64,000 nt of DNA from Methylomicrobium sp. wino1. GTDB taxonomy: Bacteria; Pseudomonadota; Gammaproteobacteria; Methylococcales; Methylomonadaceae. Numbering within the stretch: position 1 is the stretch's first letter; each line of letters opens with the position of its first letter. The position numbers were made by a program, and so were the translations under genes. The DNA lies in contig NZ_CP024202.1 of assembly GCF_003932755.1 (NCBI RefSeq), positions 744,001 through 808,000 on the forward strand. Direction: 5' to 3'. Below the pieces are notes generated by a model. That model did not search any database. It was not told where the DNA came from and saw nothing but the letters and a program-made list of their open reading frames with translations. Shown here piece by piece: positions 1 through 9,333 of the stretch.

Positions 1-317
1 CGAAGGAATTGGGCATGGACGTTCTAGTCGAGGTCCACGATGCCGACGAACTGCAACGCGCGCTGACGCTCGACACACCGCTGATCGGCATCAACAACCG
101 GAACCTAAGAACCTTCGAAACGTCGCTGCAAACGACGCTGGACTTGAAGCAGCAAATCCCTGAGGACCGCCTTGTCATCACAGAGAGCGGTATCCATACT
201 ACAGAAGACGTCAAGCTGATGACAGACCATGGCATCTATGCCTTCCTGGTCGGCGAAGCCTTCATGCGTGCACCAAGTCCCGGACAAAAAATGCGCGAAT
301 TGTTCGAATTGCCGTAA
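1..317 (+). CDS. trpC: Indole-3-glycerol phosphate synthase, C-terminal part (5' end outside window)
   Basis: This enzyme closes the indole ring of indole-3-glycerol phosphate in tryptophan synthesis in the cytoplasm. The visible ~105 residues are the last third of the TIM barrel. The strand [11 protein letters not shown] carries the INNRNL substrate-site motif, VITESGI is the phosphate-binding strand 7 motif, and [10 protein letters not shown] is the strand 8 phosphate loop. The reading frame is open to the left edge (KELGMDVL), so the internal TTG/ATG codons near position 9 are not the true start. It ends with TAA at 317 and is followed by repeat-bearing intergenic DNA. The family assignment is secure. 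Confidence 0.95.
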   Translation, partial: KELGMDVLVEVHDADELQRALTLDTPLIGINNRNLRTFETSLQTTLDLKQQIPEDRLVITESGIHTTEDVKLMTDHGIYAFLVGEAFMRAPSPGQKMRELFELP

Positions 318-407
318 ATTTGTTGTTTTATCCCTCCTTTTACGGAAATATCGTTCACGCTTAGTAAGGTGCGAGGTAAGTATTTAGCGTCAGTATGCCA
401 CCGACAA

Positions 408-476
408 GCACGGATGTATTCACCCGGCACCTAAATCTCATAGCCCATTGACTATATGGATAAATTAGGTGCTGGG
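408..476. repeat. Palindromic intergenic repeat (family A copy 1)
   Basis: The termini CCCGGCACCTAAAT and AATTAGGTGCTGGG form an imperfect inverted repeat around a core containing CATAGCCCATTG. The same module, in the opposite orientation, lies at 9057-9116. A partial, more diverged copy ends near 46858. The left flank (ATGTATTCA) resembles the centre of family B repeats. The rest of the 318-587 gap holds no gene that I can support. Confidence 0.6.
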
Positions 477-587
477 CCTGTCAAGCGAGTTAGCGAACCC
501 GCTACAAAAATCATAACTTAAGGAAGTTATTTGTCACGAAATCCTGTCGCCAACATCCTCGCCAACCCCGATTTACTCCCACAAAAA

Positions 588-1178
588 TTAAGGACTGATT
601 TCGGTCACCATGACATCGATACCGTTTTCCTTAAGCCGGTTCTTAATTGTCGTGACGCTCGACATCTGCTCGTAAGGCCCCATTTTGACGCGGTTCCAAA
701 TCGCATCGCCGACCTGGGCTTTCTCGACGCGGGATTCGATACCCATTAGCGCCAACTTAGCGCGCAGCCGGTCGGCATCGGCGAACTCTCTGAACGAGCC
801 TGCCTGCAGCAGATATTGAGTCGCCTTAGCCTTGCCGACGCGCTCTTCGCGCACCCGAGTTTTGATCTCATAATCGGGCACGACGACTTCTTTTTCCGGT
901 AATATTGTATAAAAATCGAAACGCGGCTCGTCGATCGCTTCCGGCTTTGGCGGTTTCGTCTTTGTTGGTGTTTTGACTTGATCGGCGACTTGTTTAGGAA
1001 GCGTTTGTTTAGTCGGGATCTTGTTTTCCGGCGTAGGCCCGCACCATTTTAGCAATAGCACCGGAAATACCACGATCACGAGGATGAGCACCAGCCAGTT
1101 CCACCAAGTTGCGGGGACACTGGCTTTCGGTTTCGGCTGGGTCCGGTGTTGTCCCCTGTGTTTATAGTCTCTTGCCAT
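588..1178 (-). CDS. SPOR-domain membrane protein (FtsN-like)
   Basis: 196 aa. Layout: a basic cytoplasmic N-terminus (~1-25), one membrane segment (~27-45, NWLVLILVIVVFPVLLL), a Pro/Lys/Thr-rich periplasmic linker (~48-115), and a C-terminal SPOR domain (~118-193) starting at YLLQAGSF. SPOR domains bind denuded septal peptidoglycan, so a role in division or envelope maintenance is likely. It starts one base after the argS stop (1 nt gap), as in the common priA-argS-SPOR gene string where the third gene is often called ftsN. The linker is shorter than in E. coli FtsN, so orthology to FtsN proper is not certain. Confidence 0.85.
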   Translation of the reverse strand: MARDYKHRGQHRTQPKPKASVPATWWNWLVLILVIVVFPVLLLKWCGPTPENKIPTKQTLPKQVADQVKTPTKTKPPKPEAIDEPRFDFYTILPEKEVVVPDYEIKTRVREERVGKAKATQYLLQAGSFREFADADRLRAKLALMGIESRVEKAQVGDAIWNRVKMGPYEQMSSVTTIKNRLKENGIDVMVTEISP

Positions 1179-1179
1179 A

Positions 1180-2940
1180 TTACATCACTTCAGGCGCATT
1201 GATCTTCAACAACTCCAAGCCATTGGCCATGACTTGTTTTGCGGCGGAGATCAAGTTTAGTCGCGCATTCCTCAATGCCGGGTCATCGACCAGAAACTGA
1301 TGAGCATTGTAATAAGTATGAAAGTCGGTCGCCAAGTCGCGCAGATAATGAATCAACTGGTGCGGCTCGTAGTTCAGGGCAGAGCGCTCCAGTACTTCGG
1401 GGTAACGCGCCAAGGTACCGATCAGATTTAATTCATGTTCTTCCTTCAATAGCGGCAAATGCTTCATGCCTTCGAGTAAATCGCGCGCCCAGTTTTTTTC
1501 GTCGAGCTGCCGAAACACGCTACAAATCCGCGCATAGGCGTATTGCACATAATAGACCGGGTTTTCGTTGGTTCGCGATGTCGCAAGCTTCAAATCGAAA
1601 TCCATATGCTGTTCCGAACGGCGCATGACATAGAAAAAACGCGCGGCATCCTTACCGACTTCGTTACGCAACTGTCGTAAGGTCACGAATTCGCCGGAAC
1701 GGGTCGACATTTGCACTTTTTCTTCACCACGATACAGCACCGCGAATTGCACCAACAATACCGTCAATTTCGATTCGTCGGCGCCAAGCGCCTGCATCGC
1801 GGCCTTGACCCGCGGGATGTAACCGTGATGATCGGCCCCCCAAATGTTGATAATGCGGTCGTAACCCCGGTGCAATTTGTTCATATGATAGGCGATATCG
1901 GACGCAAAATAGGTGCCTTGACCGTTTTCACGCACGACGACGCGGTCTTTTTCATCGCCCAAACGACTCGATGCAAACCAGGTTGCCCCGTCTTTTTCGT
2001 AAAGATAACCGGCTTGTTGTAAACGGTTTAACGCTTCGTCGACCGCACCGCTCTCCATCAGCATGCGTTCGGAAAACCATTCTTGATAATTCACGCCGAA
2101 TTCGGCGAGGTCGTCCTTGATATCCTGCAAGATCGTTTTCAGGCCGACTTGAAAGATGTCCTGATAAAGCCCTGAACCTAACAGGGTCTTGGCTCTTTCG
2201 ATCAACGCATCGATATGCGTTTCCTTGTCTCCGCCTTGCGGTTCGTCGACCGGAATATTCTCGATCAGCAATTCGGCCGGTCTTCTATATTCGTTGCCTG
2301 AGGCTTTATGAATCTCGGCCGCGATTTCGCGAATATATTCGCCGCGGTAACCATTGACCGGAAACGGAATGATTTCGCCGCATTCTTCGAGATAACGCAA
2401 CCAGATACTGGTCGCTAAAATATCCATCTGACGGCCGGCATCGTTGACATAATATTCGCGGTGTACTTCAAAACCGGCCGCTTCCAATAGATCGGCAACC
2501 ACCGAACCATACGCAGCCCCGCGTCCGTGACCAACATGCAAGGGCCCGGTCGGATTAGCCGAAACGAATTCGACTTGAACCCTTTGTCCGGCACCAGTGC
2601 GGCTTAAGCCGAATTGCGAGCCATCGTCATGAATTTTTTGCACGATCTGATATTGCGCATTCGGATCGATAAAAAAATTGATGAAGCCGGGGCCGGCGAT
2701 TTCAACCCTCGCGACCGCACTATCGACCGGCAATGCCGCGACGATTTTTTCGGCCAACGCTCTGGGGTTTGACTTGGCGGGCTTTGCCAGCATCATTGCA
2801 ATGTTGGTCGCAAAATCGCCATGCTGTGCATCACGGGCATGTTCTATCGTAAATTTAGGGCTTACGCCCCCATCCAGGATTCCGTCTTTTTTTAAGACAT
2901 CAATGGCTTGCAGGATCAGGGCCTCTAATTTTTGTTTCAT
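1180..2940 (-). CDS. argS: Arginyl-tRNA synthetase
   Basis: 586 aa, normal length for bacterial ArgRS (class I). It charges tRNA-Arg with arginine in the cytoplasm. The N-terminal Add1 tRNA D-loop recognition domain (~1-110) is followed by the catalytic core with the HIGH-type signature in [17 protein letters not shown]. The KMSK-like loop reads [13 protein letters not shown]; loss of the canonical Lys is usual in this enzyme. The C-terminal DALR anticodon domain ends ...KINAPEVM. It is co-directional with and nearly touches the downstream SPOR gene, so the two are probably co-transcribed. A MITE-like repeat lies between it and upstream priA. Confidence 0.97.
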   Translation of the reverse strand: MKQKLEALILQAIDVLKKDGILDGGVSPKFTIEHARDAQHGDFATNIAMMLAKPAKSNPRALAEKIVAALPVDSAVARVEIAGPGFINFFIDPNAQYQIVQKIHDDGSQFGLSRTGAGQRVQVEFVSANPTGPLHVGHGRGAAYGSVVADLLEAAGFEVHREYYVNDAGRQMDILATSIWLRYLEECGEIIPFPVNGYRGEYIREIAAEIHKASGNEYRRPAELLIENIPVDEPQGGDKETHIDALIERAKTLLGSGLYQDIFQVGLKTILQDIKDDLAEFGVNYQEWFSERMLMESGAVDEALNRLQQAGYLYEKDGATWFASSRLGDEKDRVVVRENGQGTYFASDIAYHMNKLHRGYDRIINIWGADHHGYIPRVKAAMQALGADESKLTVLLVQFAVLYRGEEKVQMSTRSGEFVTLRQLRNEVGKDAARFFYVMRRSEQHMDFDLKLATSRTNENPVYYVQYAYARICSVFRQLDEKNWARDLLEGMKHLPLLKEEHELNLIGTLARYPEVLERSALNYEPHQLIHYLRDLATDFHTYYNAHQFLVDDPALRNARLNLISAAKQVMANGLELLKINAPEVM

Positions 2941-2969
2941 GACTTCCGCGAATTTAGGTGAAAAACAAC

Positions 2970-3143
2970 TGGATATACTTCGCGGGGTTATGTTTGCGGC
3001 TTTTATGACAATGCTATTTTATTCGAGAGCAAGGCGCGAAAACAGGCGCATAGCAAGCTATTTAACTGTTTTCGCAACGCCGCTATCGGATAAAAGAGCG
3101 CGTTAAAAAACCGCAAACATAACCGCGCGAAGTATATTATCCA
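2970..3143. repeat. MITE-like element, copy 1
   Basis: About 174 bp bounded by near-perfect terminal inverted repeats of ~27 bp: the left end reads ATACTTCGCGGGGTTATG, and the reverse complement of the right end reads ATACTTCGCGCGGTTATG. Inside is a second perfect stem, GCGAAAACAG...CTGTTTTCGC. A second, longer copy lies at 17421-17640. No transposase is encoded. It fills most of the argS-priA gap. Confidence 0.75.
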
Positions 3144-3232
3144 TGAAAGTTAACCGCTTATACAATGCGGATTTGTATTGCAGTAATCCCCGGTTTGAGC
3201 GTTTTCGCCGCACTTGGGCATGCCTCATGAAG

Positions 3233-5437
3233 TTAATACAAATCTACAGGATCAACATCGAGCGACCAACGCACTTTTCGGGTTAATTTGAGTACTTCTA
3301 TAAGCGGCATCAGTTTATCCAGGAATCGATGCAATTCTGGCCTAGTCGCGCTTTGTAGCAACAACTGATAGCGGTACCGACCGGCGCGCCGAGACATTGG
3401 CGCCGGCACCGGACCTAACATACTTACCCTTCGATTCGGTTCTACAGCTTGCATCAGTTGCTCGAAAAATTGCAGCGGCACGGTCGAATCGGCGGCTTCG
3501 GCCCGCAGCAAAGCTTGAAAACTGTAGGGCGGCAACTCGGCCAATCGTCGTTCGGCTAGTGCGGAACGGGCGAAGCGGCCATAACCCTCCTGGATCAATG
3601 TGGTCAACAACGGATGGTCGGGCTTTCGGGTCTGCAATATCACCCGCCCGGGTTTTTCTGCGCGTCCGGCGCGGCCCGATACCTGTACGATCATTTGCGC
3701 CAGTTTTTCCGAGGCATGGAAATCGATGCTGAACAGACCGCTGTCGACATCGAGCATCACGACCAGAGTTACATTCGGAAAATGATGGCCTTTCGCCAGC
3801 ATCTGTGTGCCGAGAACGATATCGACATCACCTTGATTAATCCGCTCGAGCGCGTCTTCCAACACTCCTTTACGTTGAGTGGTATCACGGTCCAAGCGAA
3901 TGACACTTCGCTCCGGAAACTGTTGCGCTAGCGCTTTTTCGACCCGCTCGGTACCGAGGCCAAGCGGCGTCAATTGACCGGTTTTACAATCGGGACAATT
4001 TGGCAGCAGTCGCTGTTCGCTACCGCAATGATGGCAGCGCAACAAGGCATCGTCGTAATGGATGACCATATTAGCTTCGCAGCGCCGGCAACGCGCCACC
4101 CAACCGCAGCCGTGACAGATCAAAGTTGGGGCAAACCCTCGCCGATTAAGGAACAATAATACCTGCTCATTTTTAGCCAGCGTTTTGTGCATTTCGGCGA
4201 TCAACGGCTCCGACAAACCTTCCTGCATGCGTTTATTGCGAATATCCAATAGCAACATTTTAGGCGGCGCGGCATTACCGGCCCTTTCGGTCAAATGTAG
4301 TAACCGATAGCGGCCTTGCTCGACATTATAAACGCTTTCCAACGACGGCGTCGCCGTACCTAACAAGACGGGTACATTGAGCAGTTTACCGCGCACTACT
4401 GCGACATCGCGCGCCGAAAACCGGAATCCCTCCTGCTGCTTGAAAGACGCGTCATGTTCCTCATCGAGAATAATCAACCCCGGCCTTGCCAGCGGCGTGA
4501 ATAACGCCGAGCGCGTACCGAGCATGATCGCATAATCGCCGCGTTGCATACCGAGCCAGGCTTGTTGACGCTGTATATCGGTCAACTTGGAATGCGAAAC
4601 CGTAATGGGCACGGCAAAACGCTGCCGGAAGCGCTGCTCTAACTGCGGAGTCAGCGTAATTTCGGGCAACAAAACCAACACTTGCTGCCCACGTTCGAGT
4701 ACCGAACGGATCACCTGCATATAGACTTCGGTCTTGCCGCTGCCGGTCACGCCTTCCAATAAAAAGACTTCGAAGCGACTCAACGCACTGACAACTTGTT
4801 CGATGGCTTGCTGCTGCAATGGATTCGGGTGCAGCTGCGGATTCAGTGTCAAATGAGTCTTGGCGTTGGCTGCGGCCCCTTCTAACTTGAGTAGCTGTTT
4901 GTCTTGCAGCGCTTTGGCTGCCGGTCGCCAATTTTCGAGAATCGCATTCAAGCGCGATGCCGGCACCGCTTCTCGCTCCGATTGCAGTTGATACAACAAC
5001 TGTTGTTGTTTCGGTGCGCGCCTGAGTTGCTCAGGATTTAATAAGCGGCCTTTTTCGGTCAATACATAAAATTTTTCTGCTTTAATCGTAGCCGGCTTAC
5101 CTTGCCTGAGCGCAACGGGAAAAGCGGCACTAAATACTTCGCCCAACGGATGATGGTAATAACGCGCGGCCCAATGCAACAGACTCAAGTCACGATCCGA
5201 CAACAAAGGCCCTTCATCCAAGACGGCCTCAATCCGCTTGAGCTTAGCGGTAAATACTTCGCTGGTTGAATCGAGTCCAATCAAAAAAGCAGTTTTTTGG
5301 CTTTTGCCGAACGGTACCTTTAATCTAATACCCGGTTTTAGGGTTTTCGGATCAAGATCAAGCGGCGGCAAATAATCGAACAAACGATAAACCGGTACCG
5401 GAATTGCGACTTTGAGGATGTACAAATTGTTTCGCAC
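3233..5437 (-). CDS. priA: Primosomal replication-restart helicase PriA
   Basis: 734 aa superfamily 2 DNA helicase that recognises stalled forks and reloads the replicative helicase. Layout: N-terminal 3'-DNA-binding domain (~1-105), winged helix, helicase core with Walker A GVTGSGKTEVY and a DEEH Walker B. A Zn-binding insert carries four CxxC-type pairs (CHGCGWVARCRRC, CHHCG, CPDC). A conserved helicase C domain follows (GTQMLAKGHHFP). The likely start is GTG at 5437 (MRNNLYILKVAIPVP), consistent with family N-termini. Same strand as argS downstream, separated by a MITE. Confidence 0.97.
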   Translation of the reverse strand: MRNNLYILKVAIPVPVYRLFDYLPPLDLDPKTLKPGIRLKVPFGKSQKTAFLIGLDSTSEVFTAKLKRIEAVLDEGPLLSDRDLSLLHWAARYYHHPLGEVFSAAFPVALRQGKPATIKAEKFYVLTEKGRLLNPEQLRRAPKQQQLLYQLQSEREAVPASRLNAILENWRPAAKALQDKQLLKLEGAAANAKTHLTLNPQLHPNPLQQQAIEQVVSALSRFEVFLLEGVTGSGKTEVYMQVIRSVLERGQQVLVLLPEITLTPQLEQRFRQRFAVPITVSHSKLTDIQRQQAWLGMQRGDYAIMLGTRSALFTPLARPGLIILDEEHDASFKQQEGFRFSARDVAVVRGKLLNVPVLLGTATPSLESVYNVEQGRYRLLHLTERAGNAAPPKMLLLDIRNKRMQEGLSEPLIAEMHKTLAKNEQVLLFLNRRGFAPTLICHGCGWVARCRRCEANMVIHYDDALLRCHHCGSEQRLLPNCPDCKTGQLTPLGLGTERVEKALAQQFPERSVIRLDRDTTQRKGVLEDALERINQGDVDIVLGTQMLAKGHHFPNVTLVVMLDVDSGLFSIDFHASEKLAQMIVQVSGRAGRAEKPGRVILQTRKPDHPLLTTLIQEGYGRFARSALAERRLAELPPYSFQALLRAEAADSTVPLQFFEQLMQAVEPNRRVSMLGPVPAPMSRRAGRYRYQLLLQSATRPELHRFLDKLMPLIEVLKLTRKVRWSLDVDPVDLY

Positions 5438-5707
5438 TCACCGAGCCATTTCGTTTGTTATTGCCATGTCATTTAAGAGCTTGTTAAAGTTACCCACACA
5501 ATCTGTGGATAACTCTGTGTATATCCCTTTAATATTTGTCCTGAATAACGGTTTTTATTCGATTTTTTAGCTTTGACCAATCATTAACCGGCTTTTTAAT
5601 TCCTAAAATATCAATGGTTTGCTAATTAAGCATGCCATTAGCAATACCGCCGAGAGCTCGGTCGATTAAATTTCGGGATTGTGTATAAAAGTCGAAAACC
5701 GTTAATT

Positions 5708-6505
5708 TCACGGCTTGACAAACTTCAACGTCATGCGATCGCTTTCACCGATCGCCAAATACTTGGCTCTGTCCTTCTCGTTCAAACGTAGTGTAGGCGG
5801 CAAAGTCCAGACACCGGCCGGATGGTCCTTGGTGTCTTTTGGATTGGCATTGATTTCGGAGCGATCCAGCAGTTTGAATCCGGCTTTTTCGGCCAGTTCG
5901 ATAACATGGCTCTCATCGACATAGCCCGATTGCACCTGTGTTTCGATCGCTACGCCCGGCAGGCTTCTATGTTCGACGACACCGAGGATTCCTCCCGGTT
6001 TCAGCGCTTTGAACATCGCAGCGAATACCGTATCGGCTTGACCTGCCTTAATCCAGTTGTGCACGTTACGGAAGGTCAGCACACGATCGGCCGAACCTTC
6101 AGGCGCTATCTCGATAGATTCGGGCGGTTGCAAAACGGTCAACTCAACTTTACCGTAGACCTCAGGCTTTTGCCGAATTTTTTCGACAAAAGCTTGCAAA
6201 GTCGTTTGAAAATAGGGAACTTTTGCGTTTTTCGAGAAGTGCGAAGCATAGAGCTTACCTTTATTTTTTAAATAAGGCGCCAAAATTTCGGTATACCAAC
6301 CGGCACCCGGCCAGATTTCGATAACCGTCATCGACTCGCCGACCTCGAAAAACGACAAGGTCTGTTCGGGATGACGGTAAGCGTCGCGGGCTTTGTTTTC
6401 GGCCGAACGATGCGCCCCGTCGATCGCTTGCTTCATCGCCGACGTTTCGGCGGTCGCCGAAGTCGCGCACAAAACCAAGCTGAGTAATACCATCATTTTA
6501 TTCAT
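5708..6505 (-). CDS. Secreted class I SAM-dependent methyltransferase-like protein
   Basis: 265 aa with a clear signal peptide (MNKMMVLLSLVLCATSATAE, cleavage near 19). A Rossmann methyltransferase fold follows: motif I appears as VIEIWPGAGWYTEILAPYL, and the post-I acidic position and motif IV region as DRVLTFRNVHNW. Proteins of this kind (predicted methyltransferases of COG4798 type) are exported although SAM is cytoplasmic, so their activity is unresolved. The gene stands alone between priA and dsbB, with 200-270 bp gaps on each side. The substrate is unknown. Confidence 0.75.
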   Translation of the reverse strand: MNKMMVLLSLVLCATSATAETSAMKQAIDGAHRSAENKARDAYRHPEQTLSFFEVGESMTVIEIWPGAGWYTEILAPYLKNKGKLYASHFSKNAKVPYFQTTLQAFVEKIRQKPEVYGKVELTVLQPPESIEIAPEGSADRVLTFRNVHNWIKAGQADTVFAAMFKALKPGGILGVVEHRSLPGVAIETQVQSGYVDESHVIELAEKAGFKLLDRSEINANPKDTKDHPAGVWTLPPTLRLNEKDRAKYLAIGESDRMTLKFVKP

Positions 6506-6581
6506 TACACCATCCCCATCTAAATCAACGCATCAGGCTTTTCGGCCCGCAAAATCACTATAATCGAAGCCCATTCGTTTA

Positions 6582-6661
6582 CCGCTCACCGCTCACTGCT
6601 CACTGCTCACTGCTCACTGCTCACTGCTCACTGCTCACTGCTCACTGCTCACTGCTCACTG
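6582..6661. repeat. Heptanucleotide tandem repeat (CTGCTCA)n
   Basis: About 11 copies of a 7-bp unit: two CCGCTCA variants, then nine or more perfect CTGCTCA units. The array runs into the 3' end of dsbB, encodes its last residues and supplies its stop codon. Such arrays are prone to slipped-strand changes in copy number. Confidence 0.95.
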
Positions 6662-7178
6662 AAATTATCCGCCACTCCCAAAACTGCACAAGACTCCAGG
6701 CCGCCAGCATCAAAAAGGCAACCAACGTCCAGCCCGGCATGCTAATGCCGAACAGACTCCAATCGATTTCGGCGCATTCTCCAGTTCCGCTAAGCATCAT
6801 TTTGATAGTATCAGTCAATGGAAAATTTTCGAAGACATACTCCAAGCCAGGCCCGCATTCAGGCACTTGGTCGGGCGGCAAATTTTGTATCCAGACATGA
6901 CGCATCGAAATCGATGCGCCCGCCAATGCCACAATAGCACCGATGACTGCATAAACTCTTCTGCCGACTCCGGTCAGGTTATGTATCGCCGCAATCAAAA
7001 ACACAACGCCGGTCGCCGCAATCGCGATGCGTTGAGAGATACACAACGGACAAGGCTCGAGGCCATCGACGAACTGAAAATACGCCCCCATCGCCAATAA
7101 AAACGCACAGCCGGCGGCGCCGAGAAAAAACCAAATGCGCGGCCGCGATGCGGCTTGCAAGAATAAGTCATGAATCAT
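6642..7178 (-). CDS. dsbB: Disulfide bond formation protein B
   Basis: 178 aa inner-membrane quinone reductase that reoxidises periplasmic DsbA. Four membrane segments are visible (~17-35, ~48-65, ~73-90, ~145-165). Both periplasmic cysteine pairs are present: CPLC after the first helix (EPCPLCISQRIAI), and the loop pair in PECGPGLEY and GTGECAEIDW. The C-terminal tail (SVSSEQ) is translated from the heptamer repeat array. DsbA is not in the window. The gene stands alone, upstream of the methyltransferase and in the same orientation. Confidence 0.95.
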   Translation of the reverse strand: MIHDLFLQAASRPRIWFFLGAAGCAFLLAMGAYFQFVDGLEPCPLCISQRIAIAATGVVFLIAAIHNLTGVGRRVYAVIGAIVALAGASISMRHVWIQNLPPDQVPECGPGLEYVFENFPLTDTIKMMLSGTGECAEIDWSLFGISMPGWTLVAFLMLAAWSLVQFWEWRIISVSSEQ

Positions 7179-7258
7179 AGTCTTGATGCCTTGTTTATTG
7201 TTACTAAATTTTCGTGTGCTTCGTGGTCAAAATGCTTTTTATTTGAATAACGAATCAT

Positions 7259-7975
7259 TCACGATTTTTTGAATTTAACCACTTTATTCAGCGGACTTAA
7301 GTTAATTTCATCGACGACGATGTTAGCATTCGAATGCAGAATATACAGCACCGCATCGGCAACATCTTCGGGCTCTATAGCTTGTCCGGCCTCCCCGCCG
7401 GGCTCGAAGGACAAGGCCTCGAAAAACGGCGTATTGACCATGCCCGGATTGATCAGCGCAATCCTAACACGGCTTTTCGAACATTCCTCGCGTAGCGCCT
7501 GAGTAAATCCGCGTACCGCGAATTTACTCGCGCAGTACACCGCACCTTTGCGACTCCCCTTGAGCGCAGCTTCCGAGCCGATAAAAATCAAATCGCCCCT
7601 CGCTTGTTTTTTCAACCCCGGCAATAGTGCGCGCGTCAAAAACGCCTGCCCGGTAAAATTGACCGTCATCAATGCTTCGATCGCGGCAAACGAAAATTCT
7701 TCCAACGAACCGAAGCGACCCGCACCGGCGCAAAAAACCGCGGCATCGATTTCAGGATAATCTTGGCTCAACTGGATCGCTTGCTCTGCCAAGCCCGACA
7801 AATGACTCAAATCCATTTGCACCGCCGTAAAATTCGGCATCGACGTTTGAAAACGATCGGCATCGCGCGATACGCCAAGCACATGATGACCTTCGCTCAA
7901 TAATTTTCTAGCCACCGCTCGTCCGATTCCGGAACTGGCGCCGGTCACCAGAATCGTTCTTTTCACAAACGGCAT
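7259..7975 (-). CDS. Short-chain dehydrogenase/reductase
   Basis: 238 aa classical SDR. The NAD(P)-binding TGASSGIGRAVA lies at ~11-22. The Asn-Ala-Gly position reads CAGAGRFG. The active-site Ser is in FIGSEAAL, and the YxxxK pair is in YCASKFAVRG. An Arg-containing segment after strand 2 (VSRDADRF) favours NADP. It overlaps the 3' end of the radical SAM gene by 13 nt, so the two are translationally coupled and likely co-transcribed. The substrate cannot be inferred from sequence; an operon with a DNA-photoproduct-lyase homologue gives no clear pathway. Confidence 0.9.
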   Translation of the reverse strand: MPFVKRTILVTGASSGIGRAVARKLLSEGHHVLGVSRDADRFQTSMPNFTAVQMDLSHLSGLAEQAIQLSQDYPEIDAAVFCAGAGRFGSLEEFSFAAIEALMTVNFTGQAFLTRALLPGLKKQARGDLIFIGSEAALKGSRKGAVYCASKFAVRGFTQALREECSKSRVRIALINPGMVNTPFFEALSFEPGGEAGQAIEPEDVADAVLYILHSNANIVVDEINLSPLNKVVKFKKS

Positions 7976-8955
7976 GGAAAAAATTTATCCTCGGGTATGT
8001 AGGTCAATAACTGCTCGCTACAAAAATCCATCATCTCCTGTTCTAAATCCTGGCGATAAGACACCATGCCCTGCTGATTGATCAATGGCCCCGCGAAAAG
8101 TTTTTCTTCCGGATACAGTTTATGCATTTTTTTGTAATTGTTCTCCGGCAATCGAAAAACGCCCAAGCTAACCGAATGCAAGTTCTCCGGATCGATGCGC
8201 TTGAAAACTTGTTCGAACAATTGCCGGTAATGCCGCCGGAAATCGTCGGTATAGATCAAAGGATCGAAACGTAAGCCCAACGGCCAACCTTGTGCTTGTA
8301 GTTTGTCCATCGCATCGATACGTTTTGCCACGGAGGGAGCGCCTGCCTCAACCTTGGCCGCAATCGCTTCCGGCGATAAACTGAAGGCGACGATACAACG
8401 CGCTAAAGGTTCTCGGCCTAATAGACTCCTAACCTGTGTACTTTTTGTTCTCAACTCTAACCAGGCATTGTCCAGTCCTGCAAAGATCGGTAGAAACTCT
8501 TCGACAAAACCGGTAACCGGTTCCAACGCCAAGCTGTCGCAATCGTAACCCGAAAAAAAATAGAGCCGCTCACCCGGATTTTCCGCGCAAATTTGCTTGA
8601 TATCACTCTGGAAATCCTCGTAATTGACAAACAAGACATAGTGAGCCGACTGGTACATGCCCTGTAAAAAACAATAGCGGCAATCATACAGGCAGTTGAG
8701 CATGTGCGAAAAATAATAATTCTTTCCGGCCCCTATGCCGTATACAGCCGGAGCTTCCAATACAAACCCCCGATACTTTTCAGCCAAAATCAGTGCCGGC
8801 TGCTGTTTTTGTAAGCGGAAGTTTTGCGCCTTCGGGTTAAATACTTCGCCGAATCGAGCGCAGCCGATTATTTGCGCTTTTGGAAACCGGGCGCATATTT
8901 GTTCGACTCGCGGGTGTTTACGAATCGCTTCTTCGATATAGAGGGTTTGTATCAT
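7963..8955 (-). CDS. Spore photoproduct lyase family radical SAM protein
   Basis: 330 aa. The radical SAM cluster motif CLYDCRYC (Cx3Cx2C) at ~89-96 has the spacing used by SplB, inside LNCLYDCRYCFLQG, and is followed by the SPL-type ELRTKS segment. In Bacillus, SplB repairs the 5-thyminyl-dihydrothymine lesion of spores. Homologues occur in non-sporulating proteobacteria, where the substrate is not established. Its 3' end overlaps the SDR gene. Family membership is well supported; DNA-repair function here is inference. Confidence 0.85.
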   Translation of the reverse strand: MIQTLYIEEAIRKHPRVEQICARFPKAQIIGCARFGEVFNPKAQNFRLQKQQPALILAEKYRGFVLEAPAVYGIGAGKNYYFSHMLNCLYDCRYCFLQGMYQSAHYVLFVNYEDFQSDIKQICAENPGERLYFFSGYDCDSLALEPVTGFVEEFLPIFAGLDNAWLELRTKSTQVRSLLGREPLARCIVAFSLSPEAIAAKVEAGAPSVAKRIDAMDKLQAQGWPLGLRFDPLIYTDDFRRHYRQLFEQVFKRIDPENLHSVSLGVFRLPENNYKKMHKLYPEEKLFAGPLINQQGMVSYRQDLEQEMMDFCSEQLLTYIPEDKFFPCRL

Positions 8956-8989
8956 TTTTAAAGTTTAACGCAAACCATAAAGTCATGTC

Positions 8990-9201
8990 AGCGCTTCGGT
9001 ATACCCATCGTAGATGAAAATTCGGCCCCGGGGTGCCCGTCAAAGGACGCCGTAAACCCAGCACCCAAATTATCCAAGACAATTAACCATGACCAATGGG
9101 CTATGGAATTTAGGTGCTGGGTAAATACGTCCACGTAGGCTCTATGCCAGCACTCCGGGGCCTCCTCCGGCACTGCCGAAATTTGAAGTGCGAAAGGTAT
9201 A
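8990..9201. repeat. Family B dispersed repeat with family A module inside
   Basis: The left part (GTATACCCATCGTAGATG... then GGGGTGCCCGTCAAAGGACG) is the inverse of the copy at 42770-42880. The right end, GCCGAAATTTGAAGTGCG, matches 55324-55352. Between them, at the point where other copies read straight through, sits the palindromic module 9057-9116 (CCCAGCACCC...GGTGCTGGG) flanked on both sides by TAAA. This explains most of the 8956-9333 gene-free gap between the radical SAM gene and proC. Confidence 0.75.
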
Positions 9202-9333
9202 CATACCCTCCTTTTCTATGAAAATACCCAACTCCTTAAGATATGAACAAACTCTACCCAGGCCTTGCGATTTCTGACACAATCCCCATATCGGGTTAAA
9301 ATATCGTAACCTTTTAAACCATATCTCAACATT

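Noticed and set aside
531-749. 72-codon plus-strand frame.
   Set aside because: It is antisense to the SPOR protein gene and has no family resemblance.
6582-6661. CRISPR-like array.
   Set aside because: The unit is 7 bp with no spacers; it is a simple tandem repeat.
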